A DNA stretch of 64,000 bases from Clostridiales bacterium (GCA_019418225.1 DYCF01000005.1:62001-126000); one strand, 5' to 3'. Shown: positions 43,942 through 53,158, counted from the stretch's first letter. Notes: a model not told the origin generated them from the sequence alone. Numbers and translations are program-made.

Positions 43942-44984
43942 ACAAAGTGTTGTTTGTAATCATGCTTGTTTTAATATTTGCTTGTGTCGTCATTATTCAT
44001 GAATGGGGGCACTTTATTATGGCAAAGAAAAATGGCGTATTAGTCCATGAATTTGCTATTGGAATGGGACCTAAAGTATGGTCAATTCAAAAGGGTGAAA
44101 CACTTTATTCTATTCGTCTTCTTCCTATAGGCGGCTTCTGCAGTATGGAAGAAGAGGTAGGGGTAAGTGATAACCCTAAGGCAATGAGTTCCAAAAAACC
44201 TTGGCAAAAGTTTGTCATTGTTGTAGCTGGTGCTGTGATGAACTTTGTTTTGGCTTGGATTTTAATGAGTATTGTGGTAGGATATTTAGGCTACAGTAGT
44301 AATATAGTTGCAACTGTGCAGGATGATATGCCAGCTGCTACGGTAGGGCTTATAGCTGGTGATCAAATCATAGCCGTGAATGGTGTAAAGGTAAGTAAAC
44401 TTGCAGATTTGTCTAAGGAGTTAAGTGATCAGGAAGAAACCTATATACTTTCTGTCAAGCATACAGATGGTACGAAAGAGGATGTTCAGATAAGTACAAA
44501 AATGCAAGAAGATGGTGTAGCACGTTTTGGTTTTACAGTAGAGCGTACACATTATAACATTTTTTATGATATTAAAATGGGCTTCCTAGCTATGCTTGAT
44601 ATGTTAAAACAAATCTGGGGCAGCTTAATTCAGCTTGCAACAGGTCAGGTTGGTATGAATCAGGTAGCGGGTATTGTAGGCGTGGTAGATCAAACCTCTA
44701 AACAATGGGATGCAGGACTTGAAATGGGTGGTTTATCAATGGCAGTAATGAATCTTATTTATGTAGGAGCAATTATATCTGCTAACTTAGGTATTTTTAA
44801 CTTATTGCCGATTCCAGCGTTAGATGGTGGACGCCTTGTATTTATTGTGATTGAGATGATTCGTGGTAAAGCTATTTCAGCAGAAAAAGAAGGTGCTGTA
44901 CACTTTGTAGGCATGGTACTTTTAATGCTTTTAACAGTAGTAGTTCTATATAATGATTTAATAAGGATGGGAATTGGACGATGA
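43935..44984 (+). CDS. rseP: Site-2 protease RseP (RasP)
   Basis: 349 residues. Intramembrane zinc metalloprotease: HEWGH at 22-26 in the first helix, PDZ domain about 115-185, and NLLPIPALDGGRL supplying the third zinc ligand near residue 290. In Firmicutes it degrades remnants of anti-sigma factors, signal peptides and division proteins. ATG 43935 overlaps dxr; the stop overlaps ispG (ATGA). Confidence 0.97.
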   Translation: MLDKVLFVIMLVLIFACVVIIHEWGHFIMAKKNGVLVHEFAIGMGPKVWSIQKGETLYSIRLLPIGGFCSMEEEVGVSDNPKAMSSKKPWQKFVIVVAGAVMNFVLAWILMSIVVGYLGYSSNIVATVQDDMPAATVGLIAGDQIIAVNGVKVSKLADLSKELSDQEETYILSVKHTDGTKEDVQISTKMQEDGVARFGFTVERTHYNIFYDIKMGFLAMLDMLKQIWGSLIQLATGQVGMNQVAGIVGVVDQTSKQWDAGLEMGGLSMAVMNLIYVGAIISANLGIFNLLPIPALDGGRLVFIVIEMIRGKAISAEKEGAVHFVGMVLLMLLTVVVLYNDLIRMGIGR

Positions 44985-46039
44985 GTTTTTATACAAGAGA
45001 AAATACACGTGCAGTAAAAGTTAAAGACCTTATCATTGGTGGTGGTAATCCTATTATTATCCAATCAATGGCAAATACAAAAACAGAGGATGTAGAGGCA
45101 ACAGTAGCACAAATTCTAGCTTTAGAGGAAGCAGGATGTGAAATGGTACGTGTAGCAGTACCAAATGAAACCGCAGCAAAGGCTATTGAAAAAATTGTGC
45201 CACGTATTCATGTACCCCTAGTTGCAGATATTCACTTTGATTATCGTTTAGCCCTTATGGCAATTGAAAATGGTATTAATAAGTTACGTATTAATCCAGG
45301 GAACATCGGTAATGAGGAAAGGGTTATTGCTGTTGTTGAAAAGGCAAAGGCATATAATATCCCAATTCGTATTGGTGTAAACTCTGGTTCAGTAGAAAAG
45401 AGTGTTATGGAAGCTTGTGGTGGTGTAAATGCTAGAGCTATGGTTGAAAGTGCTAGAAAACATATTGAGATTCTAGAACGCTTAGATTTTAGAGATATTG
45501 TCGTGTCATTGAAGGCTTCGAATGTACCACTTGCCATTGAGACATATACAACATTTGCACAGGAATTTAATTATTCACTTCATGTAGGTATTACAGAGTC
45601 TGGTACACTTTATAAAGGGACAATTAAATCTTCAGTAGGGCTTGGCGCTATTTTATCAAGGGGCATTGGGGATACAATTCGTGTTTCTTTATCAGATGAC
45701 CCAGTAGAAGAGATTACATGTGCACAAAATGTGCTTCAAGCATTAGAACTTAGAAAGTTTGGACCTGAAATTATTGCATGTCCAACTTGTGGACGAACAG
45801 AAGTGAATTTGATTGAAATTGCAAAAAAAGTAGAAGCAGCAACAAAGGATATTAAAAAAGATATTAAGATTGCTGTTATGGGATGTGCTGTCAATGGACC
45901 AGGTGAAGCAAGAGAAGCAGATATTGGTATTGCAGGTGGACGTGGAGAAGGCTTAATCTTTAAAAAAGGTCAAATTGTGAAAAAGGTAAAAGAAGAAGCA
46001 TTATTTGAAGCGTTAATGCAAGAGATTGCTGAACTTTAA
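44981..46039 (+). CDS. ispG: 4-hydroxy-3-methylbut-2-enyl diphosphate synthase (IspG/GcpE)
   Basis: 352 residues. [4Fe-4S] enzyme of the MEP pathway. N-terminal IIQSMANTKTEDVEATVAQI, and cluster cysteines in ACPTCGRTEVNL plus VMGCAVNGPGEA. Overlaps rseP by four bases. In many Firmicutes polC comes next; here the unit ends. Confidence 0.98.
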   Translation: MSFYTRENTRAVKVKDLIIGGGNPIIIQSMANTKTEDVEATVAQILALEEAGCEMVRVAVPNETAAKAIEKIVPRIHVPLVADIHFDYRLALMAIENGINKLRINPGNIGNEERVIAVVEKAKAYNIPIRIGVNSGSVEKSVMEACGGVNARAMVESARKHIEILERLDFRDIVVSLKASNVPLAIETYTTFAQEFNYSLHVGITESGTLYKGTIKSSVGLGAILSRGIGDTIRVSLSDDPVEEITCAQNVLQALELRKFGPEIIACPTCGRTEVNLIEIAKKVEAATKDIKKDIKIAVMGCAVNGPGEAREADIGIAGGRGEGLIFKKGQIVKKVKEEALFEALMQEIAEL

Positions 46040-46067
46040 AATAAAAATGTAGATTTCTCGAAGAGAC

Positions 46068-46096
46068 TTGCTTTTTTCGCCTATTAGTAGTATAAT
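46068..46096 (+). promoter_or_regulatory. Sigma-A promoter of rimP-nusA-infB operon
   Basis: TTGCTT (46068-46073), 17-base spacer, TATAAT (46091-46096). A start near 46103 would give a leader of about 110 bases that begins with the hairpin at 46122-46151. Confidence 0.78.
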
Positions 46097-46121
46097 TTAT
46101 AATTATAATCATGAACGTTTC

Positions 46122-46151
46122 CGAAAGAGTGGGTTTTTACCCACTCTTTCG
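46122..46151 (+). other. Strong leader hairpin upstream of rimP
   Basis: Perfect 13-bp inverted repeat CGAAAGAGTGGGT (46122-46134) / ACCCACTCTTTCG (46139-46151) with a TTTT loop, followed by TATTGTTTA rather than a clean T-run. Because it lies after the promoter it would sit at the start of the rimP-nusA mRNA, where it could attenuate transcription or protect the 5' end. Alternative: terminator of ispG. Confidence 0.65.
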
Positions 46152-46215
46152 TATTGTTTAGATGTATATATAATTTAGTTTATGTCAAACTATATTGTAT
46201 GAAAGGATGAATGGC

Positions 46216-46677
46216 ATGAATAAAAAACAACTTATAGAGACGGTAGAAGGCTACTTAGAACCAATACTTGCTGAAAACAACTTTGAACTTGTAGATGTAG
46301 AGTATGTTAAAGAAGGTCCTAACTATTATTTAAGAATATATATCGATAAAGAAGGCGGGATTAACATTGAAGATTGCAGACTTACAAGTCGTGCAATTGA
46401 AGAAGTACTTGATGAAAAAGATGTTATTAAAGATGCTTATATTTTAGAGGTAAGTTCCCCAGGGCTTGACCGTATACTTAAAAGAGATCGTGAGTATGTA
46501 AAATACAAAGGTCGTATGGTAGATGTAAAATTATATGAAGCAATTAATAAGCAAAAACATCTTACAGCAGAGCTTGTAGAAAAAACAGCGGATGAACTTA
46601 TTTTAGATGATGAGGGCACACGCTTAGCAATTAATCTTAAAAATGTAGCACAAGTTAGACTTGCAATTATGTTCTAA
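46216..46677 (+). CDS. rimP: Ribosome maturation factor RimP
   Basis: 153 residues from ATG 46216 (9 bases after AAAGG); ATG 46207 is in frame but overlaps the site. Required for 30S maturation. Typical GPNYYLRIYIDKEGGINIED and LEVSSPGLDRILKRDREYVK segments, followed by the SH3-like C-terminal domain. First gene of the nusA operon. Confidence 0.96.
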   Translation: MNKKQLIETVEGYLEPILAENNFELVDVEYVKEGPNYYLRIYIDKEGGINIEDCRLTSRAIEEVLDEKDVIKDAYILEVSSPGLDRILKRDREYVKYKGRMVDVKLYEAINKQKHLTAELVEKTADELILDDEGTRLAINLKNVAQVRLAIMF

Positions 46678-46697
46678 TACAAGAGATAGTAAGCCCC

Positions 46698-46727
46698 TTG
46701 CATAATAATGTAGTATAAATATATGAT
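46698..46727 (+). promoter_or_regulatory. Possible internal promoter before nusA
   Basis: TTGCAT (46698-46703), 18-base spacer, TATGAT (46722-46727) in the 179-base gap between rimP and nusA. Plausible but not consensus. Confidence 0.4.
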
Positions 46728-46856
46728 ACAGTTTAAAAGGACAAGAGAATAATGTACTGTAAGCTGAGTTATTTAGCATAAGAATGTTTGGGAAAATGTG
46801 TGATACACAAAATGTGCGACACTTGGAATTAAGCATAAACTTGGAGGAGGATTAAA

Positions 46857-48047
46857 ATGAATCAAGAATTTATTATGGCGATTGAGCAAATTGCCGCATC
46901 AAAAGGAATTAATAAGGAGAAGCTGATTGATGCCATTAAACAATCAATTGAAGTAGCTTGTAAAAAACATTTTGGCGTAAGCACAAATGGTAAACAAAAT
47001 CTTAAAATTAACATTGATGAAACAACAGGAGATGTTAAAGTATATGCTTCAAAAACTGTTGTAGAAGATGGTTGGGTAGATAACGAACTTTTAGAAGTTG
47101 GTTTAACAGATGCAAGAGCAATCAATTCTATGGTAGAATTAGATGACATTATCGATGTAGAAATTACACCTAAAAACTTCGGCCGTATTGCAGCACAAAA
47201 TGCAAAACAAGTTGTTATTCAAAAGATTAAAGAAGCCGAAAGACAAATGGTTTACGAACAATATAGCGTTAAATTAAACGATATCATTAAAGGTAAAGTT
47301 TTAAGAAAAGAAAAAAATGGTTATATTGTCCAATTAGATTTCACAGAAGCTTCACTTCCAACATCAGAAGCTATGCCAAATGATAACTTTGATGCACAAA
47401 TGGAAGCAAATGGTGGAATCGGCGAATACAAAGCATTCTATCTTTTAGCAGTAAAAGATTTCAATAAAAATGAAGGAAAAGCTGAAGGTAAGAATAGAAA
47501 CGCAGGTGCACAAGTTATAGTTTCTCGTACACATCCAGAACTCGTAAAAAGACTTTTCGAACAAGAAGTAGTAGAAATCAAAGATGGGACAGTTGTTATT
47601 AAAAGTATTGCAAGGGAAGCTGGTTCTCGTACAAAAATTGCTGTTTACTCAAATGACCCATTAGTAGATTCAGTAGGAGCATGTGTAGGTGAAAAAGGTA
47701 AACGTATTAATAACATCGTTCAAGAATTAAATGGTGAGAAAATTGACGTTGTACATTGGAGCGAAGATCCAAAAGAATTCATCAGAGAAGCACTTAGCCC
47801 AGCTAAAGTACTTAGTGTAGAGCTTGAGGAAACTGAAGGCGAAAGAAATGCAAAAGTTATCGTACCAGAAAACATTTTAACACTTGCTATTGGTAAGGGT
47901 GGTCAAAATGTAAGACTTGCTGCAAAACTTGCGGGTTGGAAAATTGACATCAAGAGTGCAAAAGCTGAAGAGTTAGAAGCACTTCAAAATGAAGAAGCTG
48001 AAGAAATAGAAGAAGCTGAGCAAGCAGAAGAAACTGTAGAGGAGTAA
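46857..48047 (+). CDS. nusA: Transcription termination/antitermination factor NusA
   Basis: 396 residues. N-terminal RNA-polymerase-binding domain (1-125), S1 domain (about 132-205, GKVLRKEKNGYIVQLDF), two KH domains (CVGEKGKRINNIVQELNGEK near 275 and AIGKGGQNVRLAAKLAGWKI near 342) and an acidic Glu/Ala tail. Modulates pausing, termination and antitermination. ATG 46857 after GGAGGAGGA. Confidence 0.98.
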   Translation: MNQEFIMAIEQIAASKGINKEKLIDAIKQSIEVACKKHFGVSTNGKQNLKINIDETTGDVKVYASKTVVEDGWVDNELLEVGLTDARAINSMVELDDIIDVEITPKNFGRIAAQNAKQVVIQKIKEAERQMVYEQYSVKLNDIIKGKVLRKEKNGYIVQLDFTEASLPTSEAMPNDNFDAQMEANGGIGEYKAFYLLAVKDFNKNEGKAEGKNRNAGAQVIVSRTHPELVKRLFEQEVVEIKDGTVVIKSIAREAGSRTKIAVYSNDPLVDSVGACVGEKGKRINNIVQELNGEKIDVVHWSEDPKEFIREALSPAKVLSVELEETEGERNAKVIVPENILTLAIGKGGQNVRLAAKLAGWKIDIKSAKAEELEALQNEEAEEIEEAEQAEETVEE

Positions 48048-48052
48048 GATCT

Positions 48053-48328
48053 ATGAAAACAAGAAAGATTCCTTTGCGTAAATGTACAGGTTGCAACGAA
48101 ATGAAAAATAAAAAAGATATGATTCGTATCGTAAGAGATCAAGAAGGAAATTTTTCACTTGATTTTCATGGAAAGAAGCCAGGTAGAGGGGCATATATCT
48201 GTAAAGATGTTGAATGTCTTAATAAGGCTGAAAAAAATAAAGGATTAGAAAGATCTTTTAAAATGGCAGTAGATAAATCTATTTACGGCGAATTAAGAAA
48301 AGAGTTTGAGGCTTACGATGGACAGTAG
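48053..48328 (+). CDS. rnpM: RNase P modulator RnpM (YlxR)
   Basis: 91 residues. YlxR fold with RKIPLRKCTGCNEMKNKKDM and the GRGAYICKDVECLNKA segment. YlxR of Firmicutes binds RNase P RNA and modulates its activity. Sits between nusA and ylxQ, the conserved place. The stop lies inside the start of ylxQ (11-base overlap). Confidence 0.95.
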   Translation: MKTRKIPLRKCTGCNEMKNKKDMIRIVRDQEGNFSLDFHGKKPGRGAYICKDVECLNKAEKNKGLERSFKMAVDKSIYGELRKEFEAYDGQ

Positions 48329-48623
48329 AATTTATCAAATGCTTAGTTTATGTCAGAAAGCTGGTAAGCTTGTGACAGGTGAATTTGCAGCAAAAGAAGC
48401 AGTACTTAATCAAACAGCTTATTTAGTAATTGTTGCTACAGATGCATCAAATAATACAAAAAAATTATTTAATGATAAAACCAGTTACCGTAACATACCA
48501 TGTGTACAGTGGGGAACAAAAGAAGAAATCGGTGACAGGGTAGGTAAAAACCCACGTGCAGTAATTGCAATAGTCGATGAAAATTTTGCCCGTAAGATTA
48601 AGGAATTAATCGGCGAAAGTTAG
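48318..48623 (+). CDS. ylxQ: L7Ae-family RNA-binding protein YlxQ
   Basis: 101 residues from ATG 48318 (7 bases after GAGG). L7Ae/L30e/YbxF-type kink-turn-binding fold: LCQKAGKLVTGEFAAKEAV and IVATDASNNTKKLF. Likely binds ribosomal or mRNA K-turns; precise target unknown. Conserved between rnpM and infB. Confidence 0.94.
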   Translation: MDSRIYQMLSLCQKAGKLVTGEFAAKEAVLNQTAYLVIVATDASNNTKKLFNDKTSYRNIPCVQWGTKEEIGDRVGKNPRAVIAIVDENFARKIKELIGES

Positions 48624-48646
48624 TAATCACATTTGGAGGTGGATGT

Positions 48647-50689
48647 ATGTCGAAAGTAAGAGTGTATGAAGTTGCCCAAAAACTTAATGTTAGCAGTAAA
48701 GAAATTATGGATATACTAGCCGAATATGGCTTTAAAGTACATAGTCATATGAGTACTTTAGAAGATGAAGAGGCAAATCTAGTTATGAATTACTACAAAG
48801 AAGTTACAAATAAGGCCAACACAGAAACCGCAACAGTGACAACAGAGCCAGCCAAAAATAAATCACAAAAAAAACAAGGTAAAGAGAGAGATATGATAGA
48901 GAATAAGAATAATCAACCAGACACAAATGAAGATGAAATAAAAATAATTCAAATTCCAGCTAGTATTTCTATTAAAGAATTAGCGGATAAATTAGATGTA
49001 ACAGCAACAGAACTTATCAAAAGACTAATGAAAAAGGGAATCATGGCAATGATTAACCAAGAAATTAGCTTTGAAACAGCAACAGAACTTGCTGAAGAGT
49101 TTGATGTGCTTACAGAACCAGAAGAAGAAAAAGACTTAATGGAAGAAATCTTTGGAGAAATCATAGATGATGAAAAAGATTTAGAAAAACGTCCTCCAGT
49201 TGTTGTAGTAATGGGTCACGTTGACCATGGTAAAACATCGTTACTTGATGCAATTCGTTCAACTCATGTTACTGCTAAAGAAGCAGGTGGTATTACACAA
49301 CATATTGGTGCATCACAAGTAAGTTTAAAAGGTGAAAAAATCACTTTCTTAGATACACCAGGACATGAGGCTTTCACAGCAATGCGTTTAAGAGGTGCAC
49401 AAGTTACAGATATTGCAATTCTTGTAGTTGCGGCTGATGACGGTGTTATGCCACAAACAATTGAAGCGATTAACCATGCACGTGCAGCAGAAGTACAAAT
49501 CATTGTTGCAATGAACAAAATTGATAAACCAGGTGCAAATCCAGACCGTGTAAAACAAGAACTTGCAGATCAAGGACTTCTTGTAGAAGACTGGGGTGGA
49601 GATATCATCTGTGTACCAGTATCTGCACTTAAAGGTGAAGGTATTGATACACTTCTTGAAATGGTACTTCTTGTTGCTGAAATGGGTGATCTTAAAGCAA
49701 ATCCAAAACGTAAAGCAAGAGGAACAATTATCGAAGCACAACTTGACAAAGGGCGTGGACCAGTAGCTACAGTACTTGTACAATCTGGAACACTTCAAGT
49801 AGGTGACCCAATTGTTGCAGGATGTGCATATGGTCGTGTACGTGCGATGATTGATGATAAAGGTAGAAATGTGAAAAAAGCTGGTCCTAGTACACCAGTA
49901 GAAATCCTTGGTCTTTCTGAAGTTCCAGTAGGTGGAGACTTATTCTATGTAGCTAAGAGTGATAAACAAGCACGTCAAGTAGCAGAACAAATGCGTGCAC
50001 AAGGTCGTGTTCAAATGCTTGGGCAAACACCAAATAAGGTTTCTCTTGATGACTTGTTTACACAAATTCAAGAAGGTAAAATGAAAGACCTGAACATTAT
50101 TATTAAAGCTGACGTTCAAGGTTCAGTTGAAGCAGTTAAACAAAGTTTAGAAAAATTAAGTAATGAAGAAGTACGTATTCGTACAATTCATGGTGGTGTA
50201 GGTACAATTACAGAATCAGATGTACAACTTGCTTCTGCATCAGGTGCTATTATCATTGGATTCAATGTAAGACCAGATTCAACAGTAAAAGCAATGGCAG
50301 ATAATGAAGGTGTAGATGTACGCTTATACCGTGTTATCTATAACGCAATTGAAGATATTAAAGCTGCTATGAAAGGTATGCTTGACCCTGAATTCGTAGA
50401 AAAAGTTGTTGGCCATGCAGAAATTCGTCAGACATTCAAGGTATCAGGGCTTGGTACTGTTGGTGGAGCTTATGTATTAGATGGTAAAATCGTAAGAAAT
50501 GCTGGTGTACGTATTGTACGTGATGGTATCGTAGTATACGAAGGAAATCTTACTTCACTTAAACGTTTCAAAGATGATGCGAAAGAAGTTGCTACAGGTT
50601 ACGAATGTGGTGTAATGTTTGAGAAATTCAACGACATCAAAGAAGGCGACACTGTAGAAGCATTCATCATGGAAGAAATCCCAAGATAG
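48647..50689 (+). CDS. infB: Translation initiation factor IF-2
   Basis: 680 residues, a short IF-2: the N-terminal region before the conserved core is compact (two small IF2_N modules at 1-50 and 100-155, Lys/Asn-rich linker between). G domain starts GHVDHGKT at 190-197, then DTPGHEAFTAMRLRGAQVTD, NKIDKPGANPDRV, domains II-IV follow. Places initiator tRNA on the ribosome. ATG 48647 after GGAGGTGGAT. Confidence 0.99.
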   Translation: MSKVRVYEVAQKLNVSSKEIMDILAEYGFKVHSHMSTLEDEEANLVMNYYKEVTNKANTETATVTTEPAKNKSQKKQGKERDMIENKNNQPDTNEDEIKIIQIPASISIKELADKLDVTATELIKRLMKKGIMAMINQEISFETATELAEEFDVLTEPEEEKDLMEEIFGEIIDDEKDLEKRPPVVVVMGHVDHGKTSLLDAIRSTHVTAKEAGGITQHIGASQVSLKGEKITFLDTPGHEAFTAMRLRGAQVTDIAILVVAADDGVMPQTIEAINHARAAEVQIIVAMNKIDKPGANPDRVKQELADQGLLVEDWGGDIICVPVSALKGEGIDTLLEMVLLVAEMGDLKANPKRKARGTIIEAQLDKGRGPVATVLVQSGTLQVGDPIVAGCAYGRVRAMIDDKGRNVKKAGPSTPVEILGLSEVPVGGDLFYVAKSDKQARQVAEQMRAQGRVQMLGQTPNKVSLDDLFTQIQEGKMKDLNIIIKADVQGSVEAVKQSLEKLSNEEVRIRTIHGGVGTITESDVQLASASGAIIIGFNVRPDSTVKAMADNEGVDVRLYRVIYNAIEDIKAAMKGMLDPEFVEKVVGHAEIRQTFKVSGLGTVGGAYVLDGKIVRNAGVRIVRDGIVVYEGNLTSLKRFKDDAKEVATGYECGVMFEKFNDIKEGDTVEAFIMEEIPR

Positions 50690-50737
50690 TTTTAAACTAC
50701 TACGCCTATAGTAGCTTAAAAATGAGGAGTGATAAAA

Positions 50738-51085
50738 ATGGCAAGTCAAAGATTAACTAGAATTAACGAAGAAATCAGAAGAGAAATTGCTGAGATTGTA
50801 CGTAGTGAGATTAAAGATCCTGCTGTACAAGATGCAATGATTAGTGTTGTAGCAGTAGATACAACAAATGATTTAAAAACAGCAAAAGTTTATATTAGTG
50901 TTCTTCAAGAAAATAAAAAACAAGATGTAATGGCAGCTTTATCAAAAGCACAAGGTTATATCCGTAGAGAAGTAGCACGTCGTATTAATCTTAGAAATAC
51001 ACCTGAATTTTTATTTAGATTAGATGAATCTATCGAACGTGGTATGCAAATGTCTAAAATGATTTCAGATGTTATGAGTAAATAA
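50738..51085 (+). CDS. rbfA: Ribosome-binding factor A
   Basis: 115 residues from ATG 50738 (9 bases after GAGGAG); the GTG at 50729 overlaps the site. KH-like fold; N-terminal RLTRINEEIRREIAEIV and C-terminal RIERGMQMSKMI-like ending (DESIERGMQMSKMISDVM). Needed for 16S rRNA 5' end maturation. Last gene of the rimP operon; terminator follows and nrnA is absent. Confidence 0.97.
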   Translation: MASQRLTRINEEIRREIAEIVRSEIKDPAVQDAMISVVAVDTTNDLKTAKVYISVLQENKKQDVMAALSKAQGYIRREVARRINLRNTPEFLFRLDESIERGMQMSKMISDVMSK

Positions 51086-51094
51086 ATGATGGAT

Positions 51095-51126
51095 AAAAGG
51101 CTGCGTTAAGCAGCCTTTTATTTTTG
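51095..51126 (+). terminator. Intrinsic terminator of the rimP-rbfA operon
   Basis: AAAAGGCTGC (51095-51104), loop GTTAA, GCAGCCTTTT (51110-51119), then A and five T. Confidence 0.95.
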
Positions 51127-51167
51127 AATTAAAATGCTAAATTAAGGTAACTGAGGAAAGGTTAAAT

Positions 51168-52067
51168 ATGTTAAACGGAATTATTAATGTGTATAAAGAA
51201 CGTGGTTATACATCACATGATGTAGTAGCTAAGGTAAGAGGTATTTTAAGAGAACGCAGAGTAGGTCATACAGGAACATTAGACCCTGAAGCAGAAGGGG
51301 TATTGCCATTATGCATTGGGCCAGCTACTAAAGTTGTGCCTTACTTAACTGATGCAGATAAATGCTATGAGGCAGAAGTTATTTTAGGTGTCACCACAAC
51401 GACAGAAGATGCAACAGGTGAAGTTCTAGAAACACGCCCAGTAGAGGTAACAGTGCAACAAGTAGAAGAGGTTGTAAAAAGCTTCATTGGGGATTATGAG
51501 CAAATTCCACCTATGTATTCAGCAATTAAGGTGAATGGTATCAGACTATATGAACTTGCAAGAAAAGGAATAGTTGTAAAGCGTCCTAAACGTCAGGTAA
51601 AGATCTATGATTGTGAAATCATTGAATCATTGGTAGAAAATAAATTTAAGATTCGTGTACACTGTTCAAAGGGAACCTATATTCGAACACTTTGTACAGA
51701 CATTGGTGAAAAGCTAGGTTGTGGTGCGCATATGGGGACTTTACTACGTACTAAAGTAGGACATTATGAGCTAAAGGATAGTTTAAAACTTGCTGAACTT
51801 GAAGCAGTAAAAGCAAATATTACAGCATATATTGAGGATTTAGAAGAAATTTTTAAAGAGTTACCTAAATGTACAGTGAAACCATCTTTAGAAAGGCTTT
51901 TATATAATGGAAATGCATTAAAGTTACATGCGGTTGTGGCATTTGAAGAAAGTTACAAGCAAGATTTTATTCGTATTTATGATACAAAGAACAGATTCAT
52001 TGCGCTTTATAAGTGGGATGAAGGAAAGAACTGTTTACAAGTAGAAAAAATGTTCTATAATGAATAA
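51168..52067 (+). CDS. truB: tRNA pseudouridine(55) synthase TruB
   Basis: 299 residues. Forms pseudouridine 55 in the T-loop of tRNAs. Catalytic D39 in RVGHTGTLDPEAEGVLP; PUA-like C-terminal part (about 240-299). ATG 51168 after AGGAAAGG. It follows a strong terminator, yet I see no convincing promoter in the 48 bases between, so it may rely on read-through. Confidence 0.97.
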   Translation: MLNGIINVYKERGYTSHDVVAKVRGILRERRVGHTGTLDPEAEGVLPLCIGPATKVVPYLTDADKCYEAEVILGVTTTTEDATGEVLETRPVEVTVQQVEEVVKSFIGDYEQIPPMYSAIKVNGIRLYELARKGIVVKRPKRQVKIYDCEIIESLVENKFKIRVHCSKGTYIRTLCTDIGEKLGCGAHMGTLLRTKVGHYELKDSLKLAELEAVKANITAYIEDLEEIFKELPKCTVKPSLERLLYNGNALKLHAVVAFEESYKQDFIRIYDTKNRFIALYKWDEGKNCLQVEKMFYNE

Positions 52068-52075
52068 TGGAGAAA

Positions 52076-52113
52076 GCCTCTTAGTATAAAGTTACGAAAG
52101 GGGCATTTTTTCT
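52076..52113 (+). terminator. Probable terminator of truB
   Basis: GCCTCTT (52076-52082) pairs with AAGGGGC (52098-52104) with one G-U pair and a 15-base loop, followed by ATTTTTTCT. Weaker than the other terminators here. Confidence 0.55.
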
Positions 52114-52184
52114 GGCCTTTTAATCGAGGAAAAAACATGATATAGTAAAAAAGCAGTATGAAAAATAGTTTGAGAGGTACGAGG

Positions 52185-53105
52185 ATGGAATATATTTATG
52201 GAACTGCTGATGTAAGTCAAAGTGAAGAAAGTGTGGTAGTACTTGGAAATTTTGATGGTGTACATAGAGGTCACCAAATGCTAATTCAGGTGGCGAAAGA
52301 GCAAGGTAAGATGAAGCATCTTAAAACCATCGTTTTTTCTTTTTATCCTCATCCGAGTTGGGTAATCGGAAATCATCCAAAGCCACTCATTATGTCGCGT
52401 AGAGATAAAAAGCAGATTATAAAAAGTTTAGGTCTTGATATACTCATAGAATACCCATTTACAAAAGCCTTTGCTAATATTTCACCAGAAGTATTTTTTG
52501 AAGAAATTTTAATAAGACAGCTTAAAGCAAAAGTATTAGTAGTAGGAGAAAATTATTATTTTGGCAAAAATAAGGCAGGGAATCCTACATTTCTGAAAGA
52601 GCTAGGGCAGAAGCATCAAGTGGAAGTATATGTAGTACCAGCAGTAAAATACGATGCCCAAATGATTTCTAGTTCGACTATTAGAAATTTAATTATAGAT
52701 GGCAATATAGAACTTGCTAATGAGATGTTAGGTCATCCCTATACAATTGTAGGGAATGTGGTACAGGGAAAACAATTAGGACGTACAATTGGTTTTCCAA
52801 CAATTAATTTGATTGCAGATCCAGATCGTGTTTATCCACCAAATGGTGTATATGCAACGAAAGTAACTGTATATAATAAAGAGTATTTGGGAATGACTAA
52901 TATAGGATATAATCCTACGGTCAATGGCGCTAAAAAGATGATCGAAACACATATATTTAATTTTGATAAAGATATATATGGTCAGACTGTAGAAGTTAGA
53001 TTTTATGATGCCATAAGACCTGAGCAAAAATTCCCAAGTGTAGATGCCTTAAGTCAGCAAATTGCTAAGGATCGTATAGCTGTAAAAAGTATATTTAATT
53101 CCTAA
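52185..53105 (+). CDS. ribF: Bifunctional riboflavin kinase/FAD synthetase RibF
   Basis: 306 residues from ATG 52185 (7 bases after GAGAGG); ATG 52158 would add nine residues without a good site. N-terminal FAD synthetase domain (VVVLGNFDGVHRGHQMLI, then ISSSTIRNLIIDGN) and C-terminal riboflavin kinase domain (QGKQLGRTIGFPTINL, MTNIGYNPTV). Makes FMN and FAD. Normal truB-ribF-rpsO order. No FMN riboswitch was seen upstream. Confidence 0.97.
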   Translation: MEYIYGTADVSQSEESVVVLGNFDGVHRGHQMLIQVAKEQGKMKHLKTIVFSFYPHPSWVIGNHPKPLIMSRRDKKQIIKSLGLDILIEYPFTKAFANISPEVFFEEILIRQLKAKVLVVGENYYFGKNKAGNPTFLKELGQKHQVEVYVVPAVKYDAQMISSSTIRNLIIDGNIELANEMLGHPYTIVGNVVQGKQLGRTIGFPTINLIADPDRVYPPNGVYATKVTVYNKEYLGMTNIGYNPTVNGAKKMIETHIFNFDKDIYGQTVEVRFYDAIRPEQKFPSVDALSQQIAKDRIAVKSIFNS

Positions 53106-53114
53106 TAAAGATGT

Positions 53115-53143
53115 TTGCAAAATAAGTCTACTTATGGTATACT
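53115..53143 (+). promoter_or_regulatory. Sigma-A promoter of rpsO
   Basis: TTGCAA (53115-53120), 17-base spacer, TATACT (53138-53143), giving a leader of about 85 bases that contains the structure at 53159-53203. Confidence 0.8.
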
Positions 53144-53158
53144 AATCCATGTTGACGA

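Noticed and set aside
49388..49798. 136-residue minus-strand frame opposite infB
   Set aside because: Cys/Phe/Tyr-rich antisense of the IF-2 G domain, no ribosome-binding site.
52068..52184. FMN riboswitch before ribF
   Set aside because: None of the conserved RFN element segments is present; the region holds only a weak terminator and the ribosome-binding site.
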